Source: Massilia agrisoli (GTDB lineage: Bacteria > Pseudomonadota > Gammaproteobacteria > Burkholderiales > Burkholderiaceae_D). From it: a stretch of DNA of 64,000 bases. Shown one piece after another: positions 10,140 through 20,607 of the stretch (position 1 is its first letter; every line of letters starts with the position of its first letter). The stretch is from positions 274,473 to 338,472 of the forward strand of contig NZ_JAJHPV010000012.1 in NCBI RefSeq assembly GCF_020831365.1, written 5' to 3'. Both the position numbers and the translations under genes were made by a program. The notes under the pieces are model-generated. The model was not told the DNA's origin. It searched no databases and worked only from the letters and a program-made list of their open reading frames with translations.

Positions 10140-10811
10140 TCAGTCGAGCGCCATCAGGAAGCGCGACCCGCGCGGCATCCAGTTGCCCTTGATATCGGCC
10201 GAGACCAGGACACGCTCGGCCCTTCCGATCAGCAGCTCGCGCTTAACAAAACCGATAAAGCGCGAATCCGCGCTGTTGTCGCGGTTATCGCCCAACATCA
10301 TGAACTGGCCCGCCGGTACCGTCACCGGGCCGAAGCTGCGCGCCGCTTTAATCCCAGGCATTACAAGGATTGGACGCTGTTTGCCGCCGGACGTTTCGGT
10401 CAGCTGGAGCGCGTCCGTGTAAGTGGTGGTGGACCCGACCTGCTCGGACACCTGGCCCACCATGTCGTATGCCGCCTCCTGGCCATTGATCACCAGGCGC
10501 TCGTTGCGCATCTCGACCACGTCGCCCGGCAGCGCAATAAGGCGCTTAATCAGGCGCGTGCCGTCTTTCGGAGAGCTGAAGGTGACCACATCGCCCCGCG
10601 CCGGCTCGCCCAGCTGTGCCACGACCACGTCCGTCAGCGGCACCTTCAGGTTGTAAGCAAGGCGGTTGACCAGCACGACATCGCCTTCGAGCAGGTTGGG
10701 CCGCATCGACCCCGACGGAATCGGGTTCCAGTCCGCCACCGCGGTGCGGAACACACCGAAGAGGACGAGGAAAACGAGGAATCCCTTGTTCGCGCTAATC
10801 CAGCTTTTCAT
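10140..10811 (-). CDS. lepB: Type I signal peptidase, short form
   Basis: A 223-residue S26 family serine protease that would cleave signal peptides at the outer face of the inner membrane. One N-terminal membrane helix (GFLVFLVLFGVF) is followed by box B, IPSGSM, with nucleophile Ser35, box D, LIKRLIALPGD, with general base Lys89, and box E, GDNRDNSADSR. It is shorter than E. coli LepB (324) and lacks the second N-terminal helix. It is also outside the usual lepA-lepB-rnc context, so it is probably a second paralogue. The ATG at 10811 is preferred over 10823 because GGGG lies 6 bases upstream. Confidence 0.9.
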   Translation of the reverse strand: MKSWISANKGFLVFLVLFGVFRTAVADWNPIPSGSMRPNLLEGDVVLVNRLAYNLKVPLTDVVVAQLGEPARGDVVTFSSPKDGTRLIKRLIALPGDVVEMRNERLVINGQEAAYDMVGQVSEQVGSTTTYTDALQLTETSGGKQRPILVMPGIKAARSFGPVTVPAGQFMMLGDNRDNSADSRFIGFVKRELLIGRAERVLVSADIKGNWMPRGSRFLMALD

Positions 10812-10892
10812 TTCAGGCCCCATCTGTTGTTGGTATGCCCGCAGTTATACGCAGTTAGTCTTTAGCCAAGCTTAAAACAGGAGCCAGACCAA

Positions 10893-10968
10893 CGTCGTTC
10901 CCGCGCAGGCGGGAACCTATAGCACCTGTGAACGGCGGCGCTATGGATTCCCGCTTTCGCGGTATGAC
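10893..10968. repeat. Intergenic palindromic repeat pair, family A copy 2
   Basis: CGTCGTTCCCGCGCAGGCGG faces TTCCCGCTTTCGCGGTATGAC across about 20 bases. The right arm has decayed (GGTATGAC in place of GGGAACGAC). It lies upstream of the signal peptidase gene and downstream of the 55-residue gene. Confidence 0.78.
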
Positions 10969-10987
10969 ACTGCCACGGGTGCCCGGG

Positions 10988-11155
10988 TCAGCGCTTTAAT
11001 CCGTACCACGCGCAAGCAGCGACGGGCACGCCAAGCGTCACCGCCGACAGCGCATCCCAGACGCCATCGCCAAGCAGCGCGGAGATGAGGCCAACCGTCG
11101 TCAGCGCCCCAAATACGATGGGCGCGCGCCAGGTACTGTGTGTCGGTCGATTCAT
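10988..11155 (-). CDS. Small membrane protein, 55 residues, of the iron module
   Basis: A short gene starting at ATG 11155 whose start overlaps the stop of the PepSY gene by 4 bases (ATGA), which implies translational coupling. The product has two likely membrane helices, about residues 11-29 (APIVFGALTTVGLISALLG) and 33-52 (WDALSAVTLGVPVAACAWYG), and ends in Lys-Arg. I do not recognise a named family. By position and size it recalls FpvH, the small partner of the PepSY reductase FpvG in pseudomonad pyoverdine uptake. That is an analogy, not a sequence match. Confidence 0.8.
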   Translation of the reverse strand: MNRPTHSTWRAPIVFGALTTVGLISALLGDGVWDALSAVTLGVPVAACAWYGLKR

Positions 11156-12312
11156 TGTGCCTCCTTGCGTGCACAGGCCGGTTGCGGCACGTTCAGCGAT
11201 GGCAGCGGGGCCTTGGCCTTCACTACCCTCGCGCGCTTGACCCACAGGTACAAACCGCTGCCCAACACGATGATGGTGGCGATGTCGAGCATCGCCCATA
11301 AAAACTGCATCCACGCGCCGCCGTAGTCGCCGAAGTGCAGCGGTTGCGACACCAGCAGCGCGGTCAGGTACCAGGGCAGCGTGCGCCGGTCGGTCATCTC
11401 GCCTGTTTGCGCGTCGATCAGCGCGGGCCTGTACAGGCGCGACGAAAACGCTTCGTCGCCGCGCATGAAGACCCCGTAGTGATGCGGCGTAGCGAACGGC
11501 GTGCCGGGGAACGCGACGAAGGCAACTTCCATCCCCGGCTCGGATGCCAGCGCCAGCTTGACCGAGCGGTCCATCGAGGCCAGCGTCTTTGGTGCGCCTA
11601 TGCCCTGGTATGGCTTGACCATCTCTGCCAGTTCGGTCGCCTGCCAGTACTTCAGCAGCACGTCGGCCCAGGTGTTGATCATGCCAGTCGCGCCCACCAC
11701 CAGCGCCCAAACCAGCGTGACGATGCCAAGCACATTGTGCAGGTCCAGCCACTTGGTGCGCGCCGAGCGGTCGCGGCGCACCGTGCCGAATTCAAGCTTG
11801 CGCATGAACGGCGAATACAGCACCGCGCCCGATACCAGCGCCACCAGCAACAGTAAGCCCATCAGGCCGAGGAACAGCTTGCCCCAGATGCCGGCGAACA
11901 GGTCGACATGGAGGTGGAACATCGTCGACATGAAGGCGCCGCCCTCGAACGCCGGCTCGGTGATCACCTTTGCGGTGCGCGCGTCGACGGCGATCGGCTT
12001 GTAGTTCTCGTCGGTCGGATGGTCGCCCAGGGTCAGGTTCCAGATGTTCGGCTCGTCCGCTTCCTGCGACATGTACATCATGATCTTCCCCGGGTACATC
12101 GCCTTCCCCGCCGCGATCACGTCGTCGAGGTTCGCCTTCGGCGTCCCGGCCGGCATGGCCGGCGCCTCGACATCGTTACCCAGCAGGTGGCCAATCTCAT
12201 GGTGATAGATCAGCGGCAGGCCGGTCAGGCAAAGCAGCAGCATGAAAACGGTGCAGACAAGGCTGCTCCATTTGTGGATCCATGCCCAGCGGCGGACAGT
12301 AAGAGGAGTCAT
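11152..12312 (-). CDS. PepSY-associated membrane protein (siderophore reductase-like)
   Basis: A 386-residue inner-membrane protein of the PepSY_TM family. The N-terminus has RRWAWIHKWSSLVCTVFMLL then TGLPLIYHHEI. A periplasmic PepSY segment follows (NLDDVIAAGKAMYPGK), then FHLHVDLFAGIWGKLFLG, WLDLHNVLGIVTLVWALVVG and a last helix TIIVLGSGLYLWVKR. Four helices with conserved histidines are typical of the group that includes FoxB, FpvG and PiuB, which reduce ferric siderophores or aid their uptake. It is divergent from a TonB receptor across two Fur boxes and coupled to the 55-residue gene. A role in releasing iron from the siderophore is inferred from context. Confidence 0.9.
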   Translation of the reverse strand: MTPLTVRRWAWIHKWSSLVCTVFMLLLCLTGLPLIYHHEIGHLLGNDVEAPAMPAGTPKANLDDVIAAGKAMYPGKIMMYMSQEADEPNIWNLTLGDHPTDENYKPIAVDARTAKVITEPAFEGGAFMSTMFHLHVDLFAGIWGKLFLGLMGLLLLVALVSGAVLYSPFMRKLEFGTVRRDRSARTKWLDLHNVLGIVTLVWALVVGATGMINTWADVLLKYWQATELAEMVKPYQGIGAPKTLASMDRSVKLALASEPGMEVAFVAFPGTPFATPHHYGVFMRGDEAFSSRLYRPALIDAQTGEMTDRRTLPWYLTALLVSQPLHFGDYGGAWMQFLWAMLDIATIIVLGSGLYLWVKRARVVKAKAPLPSLNVPQPACARKEAQ

Positions 12313-12348
12313 CAGGAATGCATCAGAAGGGTATATCCCTCGATGTTA

Positions 12349-12367
12349 ATGCAAATCGTTCTCATTT
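12349..12367. promoter_or_regulatory. Fur box 1
   Basis: ATGCAAATCGTTCTCATTT is an imperfect match to the Fur operator: the right half TCTCATT is good and the left half is degenerate. It overlaps the -35 element of the receptor promoter. Confidence 0.7.
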
Positions 12368-12393
12368 ACAAGAAGCGGATTGCGCAGTACAAT
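12365..12393 (+). promoter_or_regulatory. Promoter of the TonB receptor gene
   Basis: TTTACA at 12365-12370 and TACAAT at 12388-12393 are 17 bases apart. Fur box 1 covers the -35 and Fur box 2 starts within the -10, an arrangement suited to iron-dependent repression. Confidence 0.7.
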
Positions 12394-12410
12394 GAGAATC
12401 GTTCTCATTA
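12391..12410. promoter_or_regulatory. Fur box 2
   Basis: AATGAGAATCGTTCTCATT is a near-perfect inverted repeat (17 of 19 positions) of the AATGAGAA/TTCTCATT type seen in many Fur operators. It lies 17 bases before the receptor ATG. Confidence 0.88.
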
Positions 12411-12426
12411 TGACAAAGAAGCTTCC

Positions 12427-14607
12427 ATGCACACCCTCCCCTTCAAGCTGTCTCCCCTCGCCCTCGCCGCCCTGGTCGTTGCCAGTCCCGCTGCCCACGC
12501 ACAGACCGCCACCGGCGATGCCGCCGTCATGCCGACCGTGGTGATCAGCGCATCGGCCGACGCATCGGCGCAGGGACTGCCGTCTGTGTTCGCCGGCGGC
12601 CAGGTCGCCCGCGGCGGCCGCATCGGTTTGCTGGGCAATGTGGATGTGATGGATACCCCGTTCAACACCACCAATTACACGCAGGCGCTGATCCAGGACC
12701 AGCAGGCGCGCAGCGTGGCCGACGTGCTACAGAACGATCCGTCGGTGCGCGTGGCGCGCGGCTTCGGCAATTACCAGGAGCTGTATGTGATCCGCGGCTT
12801 CGCGGTGAACTCGGACGACCTGGCCTACAACGGTTTATATGGCCTGCTGCCACGTCAGTTCGTCGCCTCCGAGCTGCTTGAACGGGTCGAGGTCTTCCGC
12901 GGCGCGAACAGTTTCGTCAACGGCGCAGCGCCGGGCGGCGGCGGCATCGGCGGCTCGATCAACCTGCTGCCCAAGCGCGCTGCCAACACGCCGCTGACCC
13001 AGTTCACGCTCGGCGCTGAAAGCGGCGGCCAGGCTTACGCGGCGGCCGACATCGGACGCCGTTTCGGGCCGCAAGACCGCGCCGGTGTGCGCATCAACGC
13101 AGTCAAGCGCAAAGGCGACACCGCCATCGACCGCGAAGAGCGCGAACTGAGCCTGTTCTCGGTTGGCCTCGACTACCGTGGCGATAAGGTGCGCGTCTCC
13201 GCCGACGCCGGCTACCAGGACCACGCGCTGGACAAGGCCCGCCCGAGCGTGACCCTGGGCGCGGGCATCCCGGTTCCGGCAGCGCCGGAAGGAACCAGCA
13301 ACTGGGCGCAGCCGTGGACCACGTCCACCGAGCGCGACACCTTCGGCACCTTGCGCGCGGAAGCCGACCTTGGCGGCGACACGGTGGCGTGGGGCGCATT
13401 CGGCGTGCGTTCGGGCGACGAGTTCAACATCCTCGCGTCGCCAACGGTCGGCAAGGCCGACGGCAGCGCCGTGATGTACCGTTTCGACAATGCCCGCACC
13501 GACCACGTTCGCACAGCCGAAATCGGCGTGCGCGGCAAGCTGCGCACCGGGACGGTCGGCCACACGCTGAGCGCCACGGCGTCAGGTTTCTCGCAGAAGT
13601 CGCGCAACGCCTACGCAATGAGCGACTTCTTCACCGGCTTCGCCACCAACCTGTACCGGCCGGTCGATGTCGCCGCGCCTGCGGCCAACTTCTTCACCGG
13701 CGGCGACATGAACAACCCGCTGCTGACCCAGAAGAGCGTGTTGTCGAGCTACGCAGTGGCCGACACGATGGAGCTCGCCGGTGGCAAACTGCTGGTGACT
13801 GTCGGCGCGCGCCGCCAGAACATCAAGGCCTACAGCTACGACTACAACACGGGCGCCGAGAATGCTGCGTACGACCAGGGTGAAGTCACGCCGGTCGCAG
13901 GCATCGTGTACAAGCCATGGGCAGGCGTCTCCGTCTACGCGAACTACATCGAAGGCCTGCAGCAAGGGCCGGTCGCCTCCGGCGCCAATATCGACAACGT
14001 GGGCGAGGCTTTTGCGCCGTTCACGTCCAGGCAGAAGGAAGTGGGCGTCAAGTATGACGCGGGCAAACTGGGCATGAGCGCGGCGTTGTTCACCACATCG
14101 CAGCCATCGGCGTATGTCATCGAGCGCCGTTTTGGCGTGTACGGCGAGCAGCGCAACCGCGGACTGGAGCTGTCGGTGTTCGGCACGCCAGTGCGCGGCG
14201 TGCGCGTGCTGGGCGGCCTCACCCTGCTCGACGCGGAGCAGCGCGTTACCGCTGGCGGCATCAACCAGGGCAAGGACGTCATCGGTGTGCCTGACACCCA
14301 ACTGAACCTGGGCGCTGAGTGGGATGTGGCGGGTGTCGATGGATTGACGCTGACAGCCCGCACGCTGTACACCGCGGGCCAGTACGCGGACGGCGCCAAC
14401 CTGCAGAAGCTGCCGTCGTGGGCACGCCTCGACCTTGGGGCAAGCTACGCCACCCGCATCGCTGACCGCGCTGTCACGCTGCGCGCCCGTGTCGACAATG
14501 CGACCGGCAAGGATTACTGGGCATCGGCGGGTGGCTACCCTGGCGCCGGCTACCTGGTGCAAGGCGCAGCGCGCACGGTGGCGGTCTCCGCATCCGTCGA
14601 CTTCTGA
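12427..14607 (+). CDS. TonB-dependent siderophore receptor
   Basis: A 726-residue outer-membrane receptor for ferric siderophores. A signal peptide at residues 1-26 ends in AHA. The plug domain shows QARSVADVLQNDPSVRVARG, YVIRGF, LLERVEVFRGANSFVNG and GGIGGSINLLPKRA, the standard FhuE/FpvA-type series. The barrel ends in Phe (VSASVDF) as expected for BAM-assembled proteins. There is no N-terminal signalling domain, so it does not appear to drive a sigma/anti-sigma cascade. The start is set by the signal peptide; longer in-frame starts run back through the Fur operators. The siderophore cannot be named from the sequence. Confidence 0.96.
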   Translation: MHTLPFKLSPLALAALVVASPAAHAQTATGDAAVMPTVVISASADASAQGLPSVFAGGQVARGGRIGLLGNVDVMDTPFNTTNYTQALIQDQQARSVADVLQNDPSVRVARGFGNYQELYVIRGFAVNSDDLAYNGLYGLLPRQFVASELLERVEVFRGANSFVNGAAPGGGGIGGSINLLPKRAANTPLTQFTLGAESGGQAYAAADIGRRFGPQDRAGVRINAVKRKGDTAIDREERELSLFSVGLDYRGDKVRVSADAGYQDHALDKARPSVTLGAGIPVPAAPEGTSNWAQPWTTSTERDTFGTLRAEADLGGDTVAWGAFGVRSGDEFNILASPTVGKADGSAVMYRFDNARTDHVRTAEIGVRGKLRTGTVGHTLSATASGFSQKSRNAYAMSDFFTGFATNLYRPVDVAAPAANFFTGGDMNNPLLTQKSVLSSYAVADTMELAGGKLLVTVGARRQNIKAYSYDYNTGAENAAYDQGEVTPVAGIVYKPWAGVSVYANYIEGLQQGPVASGANIDNVGEAFAPFTSRQKEVGVKYDAGKLGMSAALFTTSQPSAYVIERRFGVYGEQRNRGLELSVFGTPVRGVRVLGGLTLLDAEQRVTAGGINQGKDVIGVPDTQLNLGAEWDVAGVDGLTLTARTLYTAGQYADGANLQKLPSWARLDLGASYATRIADRAVTLRARVDNATGKDYWASAGGYPGAGYLVQGAARTVAVSASVDF

Positions 14608-14610
14608 ACC

Positions 14611-14692
14611 CCGTCGTTCCCGCGAAGGCGGGAATCCATACATCAGGGGCTAGACCTCTCAGCATAGGTTCCCGCTTTCGCGGGAACGACGG
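14611..14692. repeat. Intergenic palindromic repeat pair, family A copy 3
   Basis: This is the best preserved copy. CGTCGTTCCCGCGAAGGCGG faces TTCCCGCTTTCGCGGGAACG across about 25 bases, filling the gap between the convergent stops of the receptor and SDR genes. It may act as a bidirectional terminator. Confidence 0.85.
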
Positions 14693-14701
14693 TGATACGT
14701 T

Positions 14702-15508
14702 TTACCTTGGCTTGGCGTCGTCCTTGACGGCCGCCAGCGCCATGTCCTCCACAACACCGGGCGCGACCAGCTTCAGGAAGCGTCCGACCTTCGACTTCAG
14801 CGTCATCACCACCTCGCGCTCACGCTTGTTCATCCCCGCGATGATCAGGCGCGCGCACTCCTCCACGCTCATCGCATCATCTTCCTTCAGCTTGCTCACA
14901 CCAGCAGGTTTGCCTTCAGCGTTAAACCCGCGCACGCGAATTTTGGTGGCCACCACGCCCGGATAAGCTGTCGTCACACTGACGCCTGCGCCTTTGAGCT
15001 CCATGCGCAAGGTCTCGAAGAAGCCGGTCATCGCAAACTTGGTCGCCGCATACGCCGTCCTGCCCGGCACCCCCACCAGGCCGACAATCGACGACACCGC
15101 GACAATAGAACCCTTCGACGCCTTCAGGTGCGGCAGCGCCGCGTGCGTGCACCACACGCTGCCCCACAGGTTGATGCGCATGAGTTCTTCGTACCAGCCC
15201 AGGTCCGCGACTTCTTCGAACAGCGCGTGCGCGGAGCGCCCCGCATTGTTGATCAGCGCGTCGATGCGGCCGCACCGCTCGACCGCCTGGTCAACCAGCC
15301 GGATACATTGCTGCTGCTCCGTCACATCGGTCGGCGCCACCAGGACCTGCGCGCCGAAGGCCTCGCACTGGCCAGCCACTTCCGCCAGCATCTGCCCGTT
15401 CCGGGCCGCCAGCACAAGCGCCACATCGCTGCCGTGCGCTTGCGCAAGCTGGCGCGCCATCTCGGCCCCGATCCCGTCGGAAGCGCCGGTGATGATGACG
15501 ACCTTCAT
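14702..15508 (-). CDS. Short-chain dehydrogenase/reductase
   Basis: A 268-residue classical SDR. The Rossmann glycine motif TGASDGIG (residues 7-14), NNAG at the end of beta-4, the catalytic Ser in VAVSSIVG and YAATK are all present. The C-terminal part, with a basic stretch and MTLKSKVGRFLKLVAPG, recalls SDRs that associate with membranes. The substrate is unknown. The ATG at 15508 overlaps the stomatin stop by one base (TGATG), indicating coupled translation; the alternative TTG at 15511 is less likely. It is the last gene of the nfeD-stomatin-SDR unit. Confidence 0.9.
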   Translation of the reverse strand: MKVVIITGASDGIGAEMARQLAQAHGSDVALVLAARNGQMLAEVAGQCEAFGAQVLVAPTDVTEQQQCIRLVDQAVERCGRIDALINNAGRSAHALFEEVADLGWYEELMRINLWGSVWCTHAALPHLKASKGSIVAVSSIVGLVGVPGRTAYAATKFAMTGFFETLRMELKGAGVSVTTAYPGVVATKIRVRGFNAEGKPAGVSKLKEDDAMSVEECARLIIAGMNKREREVVMTLKSKVGRFLKLVAPGVVEDMALAAVKDDAKPR

Positions 15509-16428
15509 CAAGTCTTTTGCGCTTTGGCGATCTGCATCGCGCTGGCAATCAGCCCGCTCATGTCCGACAAGTTGGCCGGCACAATGATCGAGTTGTTCGT
15601 CTTGGCCAGGTTCTCGAACGCGTCCACGTACTGCTCCGCCACCTTCAGGTTGACGGCTTCCGTGCCGCCCGGCTCGCGGATCGCCGCGCCGATCTGGCGC
15701 AGCGCATCGGCGTTCGCTTCCGCCAGCGCCACGATGGCCTTGGCCTGGCCTTCCGCCAGGTTGATCGACGCCTGCTTTTCGCCTTCGGACCGGGCGATGG
15801 CAGCTTCGCGCTCGCCGGTTGCGATGTTGATCTGTTCCTGCTTGCGGCCTTCGGACGCGGCAATCAAGGCGCGCTTCTCGCGTTCGGCGGTAATCTGCGC
15901 CTGCATCGCGTGCAAAATCTCCTGCGGCGGCGTCAGGTCCTTGATCTCGTAGCGCAGCACCTTCACGCCCCAGTTGGCGGCCGATTCGTCGATCGCATTG
16001 ACGATGGTGGTGTTGATGTGGTCGCGCTCTTCAAAGGTTTTGTCGAGCTCCATCTTGCCGATCACGGAACGCAGCGTGGTCTGGGCCAGCTGGGTAATCG
16101 CCGCCAGGTAGTTCGACGAGCCGTACGAGGCGCGCATCGCGTCGGTGATCTGGAAGTAGAGGATGCCGTCCACCTGCAACTGCGTGTTATCGCGCGTGAT
16201 GCAGACCTGTGGCGGCACGTCGAGTGGAATCTCCTTGAGCGAATGCTTGTACGCGATCCGGTCGATGAACGGCACCACGATATTGAGCCCCGGGGCCAGT
16301 GTCGCATGGTACTTGCCGAGCCGTTCCACCACCCACGCATGCTGCTGCGGCACCACGTTGATCGTCTTGAACACGAATACCAGTGCGACGATGAACAGAA
16401 CCGTCGCTACGCTGCCAAAGAACTCCAT
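15508..16428 (-). CDS. Stomatin/SPFH (paraslipin) membrane scaffold protein
   Basis: A 306-residue SPFH protein anchored by one N-terminal helix (SVATVLFIVALVFVFKTINV). The Band 7 domain reads VVPQQHAWVVERLGKYHATL, FIDRIAYKHSLKEIPLDVPPQ, SVIGKMELDKTFEERDHIN and VLRYEIKDLTPPQEI. A long Ala/Glu-rich coiled coil follows (AQITAEREKRALIAASEGRKQ). Such proteins form oligomeric cages or microdomains in the inner membrane, and in bacteria are typically paired with NfeD, as here (25-base gap). AGAGG lies 8 bases before the ATG. Confidence 0.95.
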   Translation of the reverse strand: MEFFGSVATVLFIVALVFVFKTINVVPQQHAWVVERLGKYHATLAPGLNIVVPFIDRIAYKHSLKEIPLDVPPQVCITRDNTQLQVDGILYFQITDAMRASYGSSNYLAAITQLAQTTLRSVIGKMELDKTFEERDHINTTIVNAIDESAANWGVKVLRYEIKDLTPPQEILHAMQAQITAEREKRALIAASEGRKQEQINIATGEREAAIARSEGEKQASINLAEGQAKAIVALAEANADALRQIGAAIREPGGTEAVNLKVAEQYVDAFENLAKTNNSIIVPANLSDMSGLIASAMQIAKAQKT

Positions 16429-16453
16429 GTTTGAACCTCTTTCAGTTTGATTA

Positions 16454-16876
16454 TTATGAATTCGCGACGATCAGGCGATTGCCCTGTACTTCGACAATCT
16501 TGAAGCTCCCTGCTTCGGCAATGGCGCCCTGCCCCAGTTCGACGTCCCACAGCGCGCCCCGGTACATCACGCGCGCCTTGCCACCCTGCCATTCGGCGAC
16601 CGTCAGGCGCTGGCCGATGTCGATGTTCACGTTGTGGTCGCGCGCGGGGTTTTGCTTGGCCGGGTGGCCAAAGCGGCTGCGGTGCAGCACGCCCGTCGCA
16701 ATCACACCGACCACCGCGGCCACGATCGTCTGCGCCGGCACCGACATGCCAAACAGCGCGGCCAGCGCACCGAAGCCCAGGCCGATCGCAATCATCAAGA
16801 GATAGAACGTCCCGGTGAACATCTCCAGCACCACCAGCACACCGGCCATGATCAGCCATAACACCCAGTCGTTCAT
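16454..16876 (-). CDS. NfeD family membrane protein
   Basis: A 140-residue short-form NfeD protein: two to three membrane helices (WVLWLIMAGVLVVLEMF, LLMIAIGLGFGALAALFG, IVAAVVGVIATGVL), then a C-terminal OB-fold (IGQRLTVAEWQGGKARV, YRGALWDVEL, IVEVQGNRLIV). It partners with the stomatin encoded next and is thought to help organise it. The ATG at 16876 is chosen because a near-perfect Shine-Dalgarno, AAGGAGGGTGA, lies just upstream. A start at 16912 would add twelve poor residues and cross the leader hairpin. Confidence 0.93.
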   Translation of the reverse strand: MNDWVLWLIMAGVLVVLEMFTGTFYLLMIAIGLGFGALAALFGMSVPAQTIVAAVVGVIATGVLHRSRFGHPAKQNPARDHNVNIDIGQRLTVAEWQGGKARVMYRGALWDVELGQGAIAEAGSFKIVEVQGNRLIVANS

Positions 16877-16910
16877 TTCACCCTCCTTGGGTAATGCGGA
16901 TTCAAAATGC

Positions 16911-16946
16911 AAAAACCCCCGAAGCCGGTGAGGGCTGCGAGGGTTC
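16911..16946 (-). terminator. Terminator-like hairpin in the nfeD leader, also downstream of ppsA
   Basis: On the minus strand the stem ACCCTCG/CGGGGGT (one G-U pair) stacks on AGCC/GGCT with a 6-base loop and is followed directly by TTTTT, a strong intrinsic terminator. It lies 96 bases after the ppsA stop. It is also downstream of the promoter at 17002-17029, so it falls inside the nfeD leader and may act as an attenuator. Confidence 0.75.
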
Positions 16947-16981
16947 CTGATGCGATCGTATAAGTTTTTATAATGTCGGGA

Positions 16982-17029
16982 TTCGCTAAGTTGATACCCG
17001 TAGTGTAGCCATATTTAGCGAAGTGTCAA
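16982..17029 (-). promoter_or_regulatory. Promoter and possible operator of the nfeD-stomatin-SDR operon
   Basis: On the minus strand TTGACA (17029-17024) and TACACT (17007-17002) are 16 bases apart. An exact 8-bp inverted repeat, TTCGCTAA at 16982-16989 and TTAGCGAA at 17015-17022, brackets the -10 with centres 33 bases apart, about three helical turns. This could be a repressor site. Confidence 0.65.
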
Positions 17030-17041
17030 CATCATCCTTCC

Positions 17042-19480
<2,439 letters not shown>

Positions 19481-19663
19481 GGTATTACCTTTAGTGATGA
19501 TAGAAATCTTCGCGTGAGGCAGTGCTGCCCAACTCCGGGCCGCCCGGTATTCTTGTTATTCTTGGCGTGGTACAGCACAATTGAATCCGTTGCAGAGCAT
19601 TTTACAGCCTGTGCGTGTAATTTACAGCGCACAACCTTGAATCATTGGCATCCAGATAACAAA

Positions 19664-20512
19664 ATGACATTAGAAACCCGCCCCCCTTTGCCGACTTCGG
19701 CGCGCACCGTCTTTTTCGTCTCGGATGGCACAGGCATTACAGCGGAGACCTTCGGGCACGCGGTGCTCACGCAGTTCGAGATGAGGTTCCGCCAGGTGCG
19801 GCTGCCGTTTATCGACACGCTCGACAAGGCCTACGACGCCAAGCGCAAGATCAACGAAGCGGTCAACACCGACGGACAGCGGCCCATCGTGTTCTCGACC
19901 CTGGTCAAGCACGACCTGTCGCAGGTGATCCGCCAGGCGGACGGCATGCATATGGACCTGATCCAGACTTTCGTGGCGCCGCTGGAGCAGGAGCTTGGCA
20001 TGAAGTCGACCCACACGGTCGGCCGCTCGCACAACATCGTCGACAGCGAGGAATACAAGAACCGCATCGAGGCGATCAACTTCTCGCTTGCGCACGACGA
20101 CGGGCAGTCGCACAAGAATTTGTCGGACGCGGATGTGATCCTGGTGGGCGTGTCACGGTCGGGCAAGACGCCGACCAGCCTGTACCTGGCGATGCAGTAC
20201 GGGATCAAGGCGGCCAACTACCCGCTGATTCCCGACGATTTCGAGCGCGGCAAGCTGCCGTCGTCGCTGCCGCCGTTCCGCCACAAGATCTTCGGATTGA
20301 GCATTACGCCGGAGCGCCTGTCGGAGATCCGCCATGAGCGCCGCGCGGGCAGCAAGTATGCATCGATCGAGAACTGCCGCTATGAGGTGAACGAGGCGGA
20401 GCTGATGATGAAGCGCGAGGGAATAAGGTGGCTGTCGTCGACCACCAAGTCGATCGAGGAGATTGCGACGACCATCCTGCAGGAGATCAAGCCGGACCGT
20501 CGGGACTATTGA
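19664..20512 (+). CDS. ppsR: PEP synthase regulatory protein (DUF299 kinase/pyrophosphorylase)
   Basis: A 282-residue bifunctional enzyme that phosphorylates the active-site Thr of PpsA using ADP and reverses this with phosphate. Family marks are [19 protein letters not shown] at the start, [20 protein letters not shown], the P-loop [15 protein letters not shown] (162-176) and the C-terminal [10 protein letters not shown]. The ATG at 19664 directly precedes the conserved start and follows the TTTACAGC repeats of the divergent region. A longer ORF start at 19514 has no support. Divergent pairing with ppsA is the usual layout. Confidence 0.96.
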   Translation: MTLETRPPLPTSARTVFFVSDGTGITAETFGHAVLTQFEMRFRQVRLPFIDTLDKAYDAKRKINEAVNTDGQRPIVFSTLVKHDLSQVIRQADGMHMDLIQTFVAPLEQELGMKSTHTVGRSHNIVDSEEYKNRIEAINFSLAHDDGQSHKNLSDADVILVGVSRSGKTPTSLYLAMQYGIKAANYPLIPDDFERGKLPSSLPPFRHKIFGLSITPERLSEIRHERRAGSKYASIENCRYEVNEAELMMKREGIRWLSSTTKSIEEIATTILQEIKPDRRDY

Positions 20513-20520
20513 CGTCAAAA

Positions 20521-20600
20521 CGGCGGATGCGGCCTCCGGCCTTATCCGCCCTACGATTCGCCGCGGGCGGTAGGGCGGATAAGTGAAACGCATCCGCCGG
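20521..20600. repeat. Intergenic palindromic element, family B copy 1
   Basis: The left arm CGGCGGATGC...TTATCCGCCCTACG faces the right arm GTAGGGCGGATAAG...GCATCCGCCG, giving a long imperfect hairpin between the convergent ppsR and EAL genes. Other copies lie at 33889 (single arm), 44085 and 63825. Confidence 0.82.
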
Positions 20601-20607
20601 CATACCA

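Noticed and set aside
11908..12426. N-terminal extension of the TonB receptor
   Set aside because: The extra codons lie antisense to the PepSY gene and across both Fur boxes. The signal peptide starts at 12427.
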